Of a DNA stretch of 38,837 nt, positions 32,844-38,837 are shown piece after piece (the first letter of the stretch is position 1; each line of letters begins with the position of its first letter). Below the pieces are notes generated by a model. The model made no database searches. It saw only the letters and a program-made list of their open reading frames with translations, and was not told the DNA's origin. A program made the translations under genes and the position numbers. This DNA is from Eubacterium sp. (lineage in GTDB: Bacteria > Bacillota_A > Clostridia > Lachnospirales > Lachnospiraceae): contig JAILEL010000262.1 of assembly GCA_024687845.1 (NCBI GenBank), positions 1 to 38,837 of the forward strand, in the 5' to 3' direction.

Positions 32844-33631
32844 AATAGTTCATCTAATAGAATAAAGTAATTTATCTTTTCCCAATTCGGCTCGATTCCG
32901 AGTGCTTCGAATAATCCTTCCGGATTAAAGTCGGGATATGTAAGTCCGCCAAATGTTCCGTCTGAATTATGCTTTAGGCTCCTGTAGCAAAGTGCGATGT
33001 CCTTCCATTTATCGCCCACACCTATGTCACCAATATCAATGAATCCGCTTATCTTTCCATTCTCAAAGATAATGTTCGGAAGGCAGAAGTCGCCGTGTGA
33101 AAGTACTGGTTCAAAATCAGGGCGATTATCAACCAGCCACTGATATAACTCTTCCGAATTCTTGAACATACCACCTTCGCCGAAGGTCGTTGGCTCTGAG
33201 TCGCTCATATCTACCCGGTTATTTTCCACTCGGTATTTCGCCTCTTTCAAATCCGCATCTAAATCCCTAATCCCCGGACAATCGGAAATGTCAACGCTCC
33301 ATAGCATATGTAACGCTTCTGCCAAAAGCTTGAACAGTTCCTTTGGATGATTCATATAATACTCATCGCAGGACATTGTGCCCTTAACTTTACTCATCAG
33401 TAGATACTGATACTCGCCATCAGATTCATAGCAGATTACCTTCGGTGCAGGAATCTTTCCCTCAAGCCAGCGCATCATTTCGACTGAAGAGTCATTTTCG
33501 ACACGATACTTTTCAATCTTGAGAACCATATCGTCAAAGATTATAATCTTCGAACCAGACTTGCCGATGTCATCGACCTCGTAGGATTTTCCTGTTATTA
33601 AATTCTGTATATTTTCAGGGATAATAATCAT
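32840..33631 (-). CDS. APH(3')-like aminoglycoside phosphotransferase
   Basis: A 263-residue kinase. ATG 33631 (AAGGA 9 nt upstream) gives almost the length of APH(3')-IIIa (264). Visible motifs: ATP-binding Lys in VLKIE (K38), the catalytic loop SHGDFCLPN (D181), and the Mg-binding Asp in GFIDIGDIG (D199). Strong family-specific segments are VDISDCPG, GDKWKDIALCYRSL, and the end ALGIEPNWEKINYFILLDELF, which closely matches the APH(3')-IIIa C-terminus. These enzymes phosphorylate the 3'-OH of kanamycin-type aminoglycosides. No insertion sequence or resistance gene adjoins it, so it may be a chromosomal homologue with unproven activity. Its 3' end overlaps the convergent frameshifted gene by 3-4 nt. 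Confidence 0.85.
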   Translation of the reverse strand: MIIIPENIQNLITGKSYEVDDIGKSGSKIIIFDDMVLKIEKYRVENDSSVEMMRWLEGKIPAPKVICYESDGEYQYLLMSKVKGTMSCDEYYMNHPKELFKLLAEALHMLWSVDISDCPGIRDLDADLKEAKYRVENNRVDMSDSEPTTFGEGGMFKNSEELYQWLVDNRPDFEPVLSHGDFCLPNIIFENGKISGFIDIGDIGVGDKWKDIALCYRSLKHNSDGTFGGLTYPDFNPEGLFEALGIEPNWEKINYFILLDELF

Positions 33632-33705
33632 TTTCTCTTTCCTTAATTGCTCTAATTCCATTTTCCAACTATATCATAACATTTATACTCTGAATAGAAT
33701 AAATA

Positions 33706-33714
33706 TGATATAAT
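33706..33714 (+). promoter_or_regulatory. Extended -10 promoter for the gene at 33774
   Basis: TGATATAAT with TG at 33706 and TATAAT at 33709-33714, about 60 nt before the start codon and divergent from the kinase gene. Confidence 0.45.
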
Positions 33715-33773
33715 TGGTCCAATCTACTATAAATACATATAATAGATAACTAACTGGTACTAGGAGATTTTCG

Positions 33774-34454
33774 ATGGCTACTATAAGAAATATTAGAATA
33801 TACAGAAGTACAATTGAAAACGTAGATTTTAATTCTCATCCGGAAGGTTTTTACAATCAAGAATTGAATTGCATAGCAACCAGGATTTGTATGAAACTTA
33901 GAGAAAATGAATTTTCCATGGGAGACTTCCATCACCTGTATATTAATCTAACAACATGTAAAGATGAAGGATCAATATGCTTAGCCGGCAGAAGTATCGA
34001 CAAGATTCATCCATGGTACCGTTATTATGACATTGGAATCAGCCAAGAAACATACGATAGTCTTTTAACAAAGGATTGTGTCCCTACAGTAATAGAACTA
34101 CTTGAGAAAACTTTGAAAACACAATTTGCCACACCAGAGTTTGAAGAGACTAAAATATCCGAGTGCGTGTCAGAAGCAGTAACTCAGGGAGCTAACATGT
34201 TGATGAAATATAAAGAGAAAGTTACTTCAAAAGGAAGAGCAGTTCTTTATTTGAGATATCTTGATAACTTTAAATTCTTTCCTTTACTTAAAGTTTTTGA
34301 TGCTGATGATAATGTTATTCTTGAAAAAGATTTACCTGAAACAACAACTTTTGATAACTATGGGCAAATAGGTTTAAGTTATAAAAAAGTCACTATTAAG
34401 CCTAGAAAGAACAGTCGAGAAGCTTTTTATGAACCGATCGAATTCGAACTATAA
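33774..34454 (+). CDS. Conserved-looking hypothetical protein
   Basis: A 226-residue soluble protein, starting MATIRNIRIYRSTIENVDF, with an AGGAG site about 8 nt upstream of ATG 33774. It has no signal peptide or membrane segment. It contains a mixed alpha/beta pattern (SMGDFHHLYINLTTC, KIHPWYRYYDIGIS, GRAVLYLRYLDNFKFFPLL). I do not recognise a family. Its position among immunity-like and regulatory genes hints at an accessory role. Its last codons are part of a 24-nt tandem repeat. Confidence 0.6.
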   Translation: MATIRNIRIYRSTIENVDFNSHPEGFYNQELNCIATRICMKLRENEFSMGDFHHLYINLTTCKDEGSICLAGRSIDKIHPWYRYYDIGISQETYDSLLTKDCVPTVIELLEKTLKTQFATPEFEETKISECVSEAVTQGANMLMKYKEKVTSKGRAVLYLRYLDNFKFFPLLKVFDADDNVILEKDLPETTTFDNYGQIGLSYKKVTIKPRKNSREAFYEPIEFEL

Positions 34455-34488
34455 ATATCAAAAAAATTCGAACTATACATATCAAAAA
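34441..34488. repeat. Two tandem 24-nt repeats at the 3' end of the unknown gene
   Basis: The unit AATTCGAACTATA followed by (A or C)ATATCAAAA occurs at 34441-34464 and 34465-34488 with one main difference. The first copy contains the stop codon of the gene at 33774. Confidence 0.7.
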
Positions 34489-34507
34489 ATGTTGTTGCTT
34501 CTTGATA

Positions 34508-35626
34508 TTAGTAGTATATGGTAAATCGATCTAATGTGTCGTCTATCTTGTATTCTGATCTGTTCTCTTTGAGATAATCTTTATATTTGGACATCTGATA
34601 AAACTCTGGATAACTGAGTGCTACATATATTATGGTATCATTCTTTTCATCCAACAGCGCATATTCATATGCATCACTATATCCATCGTTGGCAATGATG
34701 GCCGGATAGTTATAGGTTTCATCATCATATTTTACCTTCTTGGTGTTTTTAGTAATTGTCTGATTAGTACTCCAATCAATATCTTCTACCACATTTGATA
34801 CTTCAGCCAGCCTATTCTTTTCTGTCTCGTAATCCGCATCGCTGTATTTTACTTCCAGAAAAACATATCCATCTGTATCAAATATACCTTCCTTCAGTCC
34901 CTGGTGATAATCTGCTTCTACTGCCCCGTCCACTGAGTCCGGAAAAAGCAGCAGCTTGGAATTCAGGTCACCTGCGTATTTCTCAACCAGTTTTGTTTTA
35001 TCGTACTTATCTATACCTTCCACTTTTCCAAGCGGCGCATAAATACCATGAAATATATATCCAACTACATATAATATTCCTAAGATGTATTTCAGACTGA
35101 CTAATACTAATGCGAAAACCGAAAATTTAATAAATATGTTAAATCCTTTTTTCTTTGTCAGCTTAGCCAGAACTCCATTTGCATAGAGAGTTGTTATCGC
35201 CAATGCTATCAGGGCTATAAATGATGCTGCAATTGCCATGCCTGATCTCAGCCCTGGCTCATACCCGATACCCTGAAGCACAATAGATAATGTAACTAAT
35301 ATTACACCTATAAATCCTATGATTTGTACCCATTTACATAGTTTGCTCTTCTCCATATCGGCGTATTCTGCCATCTTGTCAGCTACGTCCTTTACTTCTT
35401 CATCCATCATCTCGCTTTTTCTTTCCCCTTCAATTATTTCTCTGACATCCACTTCATAAAAGTCAGCGATTTCCGTAAGTAGAGAAATGTCCGGCATATT
35501 TCTTCCGGTTTCCCATCTCGATACAGTTCTGCTTGTTACAGAAAATTTCTCAGCTAATTCTTCCTGAGTTAGTCCCTTTTCTTTTCGCAGAATCTGGAGA
35601 AATGCTCCCGTCTTCTTCTGATCCAT
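34508..35626 (-). CDS. Membrane-bound XRE-family regulator
   Basis: A 372-residue protein. An N-terminal XRE helix-turn-helix (FLQILRKEKGLTQEELAEKF, SRTVSRWETGRNMPDISLL, about 8-58) is followed by an acidic linker. Three or four membrane segments come next (about 97-117, 129-152 and 165-195). The C-terminal domain of about 170 residues is probably outside the cell (KYAGDLNSKLLLFPDSVDGAV to the end). Such proteins couple a signal at or outside the membrane to transcription. No neighbouring target gene is obvious. The upstream gap 35627-35805 holds a small hairpin (CGAATC-TGGT-GATTCG at 35660-35675) and nothing else clear. Confidence 0.75.
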   Translation of the reverse strand: MDQKKTGAFLQILRKEKGLTQEELAEKFSVTSRTVSRWETGRNMPDISLLTEIADFYEVDVREIIEGERKSEMMDEEVKDVADKMAEYADMEKSKLCKWVQIIGFIGVILVTLSIVLQGIGYEPGLRSGMAIAASFIALIALAITTLYANGVLAKLTKKKGFNIFIKFSVFALVLVSLKYILGILYVVGYIFHGIYAPLGKVEGIDKYDKTKLVEKYAGDLNSKLLLFPDSVDGAVEADYHQGLKEGIFDTDGYVFLEVKYSDADYETEKNRLAEVSNVVEDIDWSTNQTITKNTKKVKYDDETYNYPAIIANDGYSDAYEYALLDEKNDTIIYVALSYPEFYQMSKYKDYLKENRSEYKIDDTLDRFTIYY

Positions 35627-35805
35627 ATTGAAAGTCCTTTCAAAATATTTTGGTTTCTACGAATCTGGTGATTCGAGGTATGACTTGACGATAGAATTTA
35701 AGTCCGTAAAAATCCACGACACAAAGCGAGAAATGCCGTATTTTCTTACCGGACACGGTGTGTCTAGCCTTTAAAATGTTAACTTTTCTTTTTCAGCCAT
35801 CATTT

Positions 35806-36591
35806 TTATTTCCATTTTTCCATGAATGGATTTTGGTTCTTATCTTCTTCAAAAGATTCTGAGGATACACGAATAAATCTGGAATTTTCCGGGTTATCAA
35901 TATATCCTAATATTACCGGATCAATCCCTACAATTGAGTGCACAGCACAAAGCCGATGATTTTCAATGTCATTAATATAATCGTCATCTTCGTCCCCCGC
36001 CATGAATTCCCATCCACTGTCTTCTTCATCATGAGGAGCCGTTCTCATCATATATCCAACTTTCCAGCCATCCTGGGTGATTTTCTTTGATACTACGCAA
36101 AGCTTACCCATGATTTCTTTACGTCGGATAGCCGGTTCCATATATTTCCTGAAATCATTAAACTCTAGTTTATCTGCATCACTTGGAGTATAATCGCTGT
36201 CAATATTTTCAAGTGAAGCATCCCAGATTCGTTTTTCATCTGCATTAAGTCTTAAGCATACAGCAAGACTTAGCAAATCACATTTCTCAACATCAAGGGA
36301 TACCTTAACTTCCTTTAAGAAATTTTTTCCATGATCATCAAAAAGATAGATGATCATTCCTCCATCTTCGTATACATCTGCCTTAGCGACACCAAGATTA
36401 TCCTCATCGTTATAAAATACCATAAATGACGGAAGATGCTCATTGACATACCAATCAAATTCAGTTCCGTTTTTTCCATTCATGTAATAAACTTTTCCAT
36501 TTTCTTCCAATTCACTAAAGGAAAGATTCGGAAGATTTTCCTTTATAGTACTATGAATTTGTTCCTGAATATCTGTTAAAATTGTATTCAT
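35806..36591 (-). CDS. DUF2185 (Imm33-like) domain protein
   Basis: A 261-residue soluble, acidic protein. ATG 36591 (AAGGA 6 nt upstream) is preferred over the ATG six codons earlier. The C-terminal half carries the DUF2185 pattern CVVSKKITQDGWKVGYMMR, then DSGWEFMAGDEDDDYINDIEN and DPVILGYIDNPENSRFIRV. This domain occurs in immunity proteins of polymorphic-toxin systems and related solitary proteins. The N-terminal 130 residues look like an unrelated alpha/beta domain. No toxin gene is visible beside it. A two-TM gene precedes it by 46 nt and may be co-transcribed. Confidence 0.65.
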   Translation of the reverse strand: MNTILTDIQEQIHSTIKENLPNLSFSELEENGKVYYMNGKNGTEFDWYVNEHLPSFMVFYNDEDNLGVAKADVYEDGGMIIYLFDDHGKNFLKEVKVSLDVEKCDLLSLAVCLRLNADEKRIWDASLENIDSDYTPSDADKLEFNDFRKYMEPAIRRKEIMGKLCVVSKKITQDGWKVGYMMRTAPHDEEDSGWEFMAGDEDDDYINDIENHRLCAVHSIVGIDPVILGYIDNPENSRFIRVSSESFEEDKNQNPFMEKWK

Positions 36592-36637
36592 ATATTTCCT
36601 TTTCTCCATTAAATTCTTAATTCCTTCGCCTCTGAAT

Positions 36638-37258
36638 CTATAATAACCACTCTTTAGCTTCTTCGTAATCAGAAAGAAATGTAATCACAGTCCCTTTTTC
36701 TGTTATTATATTAAATGATTTATGCCATATCTTGGCAACACCAACAAATGCTATTTTTCTAATCGGCTTTTCCATACCCATAATATTGAATATTATTGTT
36801 TCAACTATTCGATCAGTAATATCTGTATTATCTAAATTAATTATAATATATGAAGAAATAGATGGTCTTGAGAACATTTTTACATCTTCCACAAATTTCA
36901 TAATCACTTCATCTTCATATGCACCCATTCCATCTAAATGTTCACACCATATTTTCCCACCATTATAGGGTAATTCAAAAGATTTCTTTTTTATACCAGC
37001 TTGTTCATTATCAAAATAATGCTTTGATAATTTTGTATACCTCTTTATTGTTATGAAAATAAAAATCGCCGAAATAATAACTGTGGGAATTAATAAAACA
37101 ACAGCTGCAAAAGCCGTCGCCAACCCCGTTGGATGCCCCGGCTGCCCTGGCGGAATACTATTAAATTCAGCCTTAAAAACACTGGCCAGAATTATTATAT
37201 CAATTATTAAAACTATTAAAATTGGAATTAACCATAATAACGCTCTATTCTTTTTCAT
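36638..37258 (-). CDS. Two-TM membrane protein with STAS-like C-terminus
   Basis: A 206-residue protein with two membrane segments (about 8-28 and 47-69) joined by a short Pro/Gly-rich outer loop (SIPPGQPGHPTG). A cytoplasmic domain follows (SYIIINLDNTDITDRIVETI, KIAFVGVAKIWHKSFNII, TFLSDYEEAKEWLL) whose alternating strand/helix pattern resembles STAS or SpoIIAA-like domains. No family is certain. The gene lies between a ProC-like gene (26 nt upstream) and the DUF2185 gene. Confidence 0.55.
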   Translation of the reverse strand: MKKNRALLWLIPILIVLIIDIIILASVFKAEFNSIPPGQPGHPTGLATAFAAVVLLIPTVIISAIFIFITIKRYTKLSKHYFDNEQAGIKKKSFELPYNGGKIWCEHLDGMGAYEDEVIMKFVEDVKMFSRPSISSYIIINLDNTDITDRIVETIIFNIMGMEKPIRKIAFVGVAKIWHKSFNIITEKGTVITFLSDYEEAKEWLL

Positions 37259-37284
37259 ATATTTTCACCAAGAATAAATTTCAA

Positions 37285-38091
37285 TTACTCAAATGATTCC
37301 TTTGCTTTTTCAGCCGTCAGTCTTCTTTTTTCCAATGTATTATTAAATAGTTCCTCTACAGTTGGTGGAAACTGATTATATATAACTTTAGTTCCTTCTT
37401 CGGTAATTCCGCCTTTTGTTGCTACTCTTGATACAACTTCTTCAAATGTCATATCCTTCTCTAACATAAGACTACCGGTTCCACACATAGTGTTCAGTAC
37501 CATTTTTATTATGTTCTCACGAGGAATATCAGTATGTTCCTCTGCAGTAGTACAGATCACATCGAAAATAGATGCCATAAATCCCGGCATACAGCTTACC
37601 AATTCCGAACCCATTCCAACTTCATTCTCTGGAAGTTCTATAACATCACCTAAAATTCCAAGCAGAGAAGTTAAAATATCCTTATCCGACTGCTCTACCA
37701 TATCGTTATAACATACGATAGTTTGGGATTTATTAATCTCAGCCGTAACACTTGGAATAACCTTGGCAGTTTTATGATTAATAACATTTTTTATCATTTC
37801 AAATGTTATACTACCGTTCAATGTAACAAGCATAGCATCACGTCTGATGCAAGGTGCTATTTCAGCTAGTACAGTTTTCATATCAACAGGCCGAACACAG
37901 ACAAATATTATATCAGCATTCTTTGCAATCTCACTATTGCTGCTTATAGTAGCAATTGATGTCGCATCACCTAGTTTTTCACGTGTACGATTAGCAACCA
38001 ATAAACTTTCTCGATCATACAATCCAGATTCTGAAAACTTCCACAGGAGCATTTTACCCATGCTGCCATAACCTATTATTCCTATCTTCAT
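37285..38091 (-). CDS. ProC/ComER-like NAD(P)-dependent reductase
   Basis: A 268-residue member of the pyrroline-5-carboxylate reductase family. ATG 38091 with GAGGG upstream is preferred to an in-frame GTG at 38112. The Rossmann motif IGIIGYGSMGKML starts at residue 2. VCVRPVDMKTVLAEI and VIPSVTAEI are typical. The proline-binding region reads VATKGGITEEG where true ProC has SPGGTT, so this is probably a ComER-type paralogue rather than the proline-biosynthetic enzyme. No pro genes are adjacent. Confidence 0.75.
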   Translation of the reverse strand: MKIGIIGYGSMGKMLLWKFSESGLYDRESLLVANRTREKLGDATSIATISSNSEIAKNADIIFVCVRPVDMKTVLAEIAPCIRRDAMLVTLNGSITFEMIKNVINHKTAKVIPSVTAEINKSQTIVCYNDMVEQSDKDILTSLLGILGDVIELPENEVGMGSELVSCMPGFMASIFDVICTTAEEHTDIPRENIIKMVLNTMCGTGSLMLEKDMTFEEVVSRVATKGGITEEGTKVIYNQFPPTVEELFNNTLEKRRLTAEKAKESFE

Positions 38092-38174
38092 TTTCTTGCC
38101 CTCTTTTTTCACTTAATAATACATTCTACCTTTTTAGCATTCTCAATATAGCATATAAGAGTTTATCTGAACAG

Positions 38175-38207
38175 AAAAAAAGACGTCACGAACAAGATCA
38201 TGACGCC
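38175..38207 (-). terminator. Rho-independent terminator of the small membrane-protein genes
   Basis: On the minus strand GGCGTCA pairs with TGACGTC (one G-T) and is followed by seven T residues, about 35 nt past the stop of the gene at 38243-38512. Confidence 0.8.
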
Positions 38208-38242
38208 TTAATTATTTTACTATTTCTCTAATTCAACAACTA

Positions 38243-38512
38243 TTACATTTCCTGTTTCTTAGCCTTAGCATACTTACATGCATATCCAAGTGTCATTCCG
38301 AGATAGAATAATGCAAGACCGCCTGTTAGATATAAATTTGAACTAGTCTCCTGATTGTAAGTAATAATTGAATGAAGCTTCATTACTGTACAGAGAGTCC
38401 AGATAAAAGCTGTAAAACCATTGAGTATCATAAGTGTCTTTGGATTATCTTCCTTAAAAAATGACTGCATCTTTGATTCATTATTATTTGTCTTTGTTAC
38501 TGTATTTGTCAT
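38243..38512 (-). CDS. Small two-TM membrane protein
   Basis: An 89-residue protein. ATG 38512 is used because GGGGG lies 8 nt upstream, whereas the ATG five codons earlier has none. A polar N-terminus is followed by two likely membrane segments (LMILNGFTAFIWTLCTVM and LYLTGGLALFYLGMTLGYAC) and a lysine-rich tail. It is the last gene of a small cluster with 38530-38694 and 38716-38837, and ends at a terminator. No family is recognised. Confidence 0.55.
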   Translation of the reverse strand: MTNTVTKTNNNESKMQSFFKEDNPKTLMILNGFTAFIWTLCTVMKLHSIITYNQETSSNLYLTGGLALFYLGMTLGYACKYAKAKKQEM

Positions 38513-38529
38513 TGTTGTATCCCCCATTC

Positions 38530-38694
38530 TTAATGCATTAACCAGAAAGAAAATTCACCTATATGTGTTCCTAATTCAAATGCCGATTTGCAGCTTGCAA
38601 GAATTAATAAAGCTACTACAAGTATTTTGGCTTTCTTATTTTCTTCCAGATATTTTAGTGTTCCTTCTATATACTTTTGTAATTCTCTCATCAT
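38530..38694 (-). CDS. Very small single-TM protein (54 residues)
   Basis: ATG 38694 is preceded by GGAGG at 7 nt. The product begins MMRELQKYIEGTLKYLEE and then has one hydrophobic stretch (AKILVVALLILASC), ending FSFWLMH. It is positioned between two other small membrane-protein genes with short gaps (17 nt downstream), so it is likely genuine despite its size. Confidence 0.55.
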   Translation of the reverse strand: MMRELQKYIEGTLKYLEENKKAKILVVALLILASCKSAFELGTHIGEFSFWLMH

Positions 38695-38715
38695 GTATCT
38701 TCCTCCAACCTATAC

Positions 38716-38837
38716 TTACTCACCAGCATGTTCTTTTTTTTCGTTTTTATATTTATTGAAATATGTTATAGCACAGCTTCCAAATACTACTACCATTGAT
38801 ATTCCTGAAACAAGGTTCCAGCCTGCCTTCTCCCCAC
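38716..38837 (-). CDS. C-terminal end of a small membrane protein (partial)
   Basis: Only about 39 residues are inside the window. The frame reads GWNLVSGISMVVVFGSCAI as a membrane segment, then a charged tail NKYKNEKKEHAGE and stop. The GGAGG of the next gene follows within about 20 nt. The 5' end lies beyond the right edge. Confidence 0.5.
   Translation of the reverse strand, partial: GEKAGWNLVSGISMVVVFGSCAITYFNKYKNEKKEHAGE

Noticed and set aside
32840..33661. Upstream ATG at 33661 as the start of the APH-like gene
   Set aside because: It lacks a ribosome-binding site; ATG 33631 has one and gives the family length.

Overview
The window looks like chromosomal DNA from an anaerobic, low-to-moderate-GC Firmicute, most likely a Lachnospiraceae-type clostridium (Butyrivibrio/Roseburia-like). 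This is inferred from the AT-rich intergenic DNA with strong GGAGG ribosome-binding sites, the [FeFe]-hydrogenase maturases HydE and HydF with their TM1266-type partner, the CvfB and RidA proteins, and the many short palindromic intergenic elements. No rRNA or other taxonomic marker is present, so the family assignment is an inference.

Layout. 1-720: the start of a secreted protein gene (minus) and a small ribbon-helix-helix gene (plus) with its terminator. 740-880: a cluster of GGGATTA-type repeats. 904-1307: a tRNA-Asp/tRNA-Leu transcription unit (minus) with promoter, hairpin-rich spacer and terminator. 1302-1750: a degenerate plus-strand reading frame and a shared terminator hairpin. 1797-17000: one compact minus-strand operon of fifteen genes. 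Its order of transcription is hydF, hydE, a TM1266-family gene, nifH-like, two nifD/K-like genes, a second nifH-like, two more nifD/K-like genes, hypF, a bacterial PARG, hypC, hypD, hypE. 17001-17381: its long structured leader and probable promoter. 17445-17670: a striking multi-branched inverted-repeat element. 17651-28186: an XRE regulator, then a minus-strand run of cvfB, ridA, a CDP-glycerol glycerophosphotransferase-like gene, a giant TPR protein with a J-like N-terminus, and an Hsp70. 28246-28376: a hairpin array flanked by direct repeats. 28483-38837: accessory genes, namely a membrane-anchored phage-tail-lysozyme-type protein, a solute-binding/permease fusion, a frameshifted gene, an APH(3')-like kinase, an unknown protein, a membrane XRE regulator, a DUF2185 immunity-like protein, a two-TM STAS-like protein, a ProC/ComER-like reductase and three small membrane proteins.

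The operon is the main discovery candidate. It has the four genes that build the Fe(CN)2CO unit (HypC, D, E, F) without the nickel-insertion genes HypA/HypB. It has two of the three [FeFe]-hydrogenase maturases (HydE, HydF) without HydG. Between them lie two complete nitrogenase-like modules (NifH-like reductase plus two NifD/K-like subunits), with no NifB, NifEN or hydrogenase structural gene nearby. A coherent but untested reading is that HypCDEF supply a cyanide/CO-ligated iron synthon, the nitrogenase-like proteins act as ATP-driven reductase and scaffold or catalyst, and HydE/HydF build or deliver the resulting organometallic cluster. A macrodomain PARG sits inside the operon next to two NifH proteins that retain the arginine used for ADP-ribosylation in classical nitrogenase.
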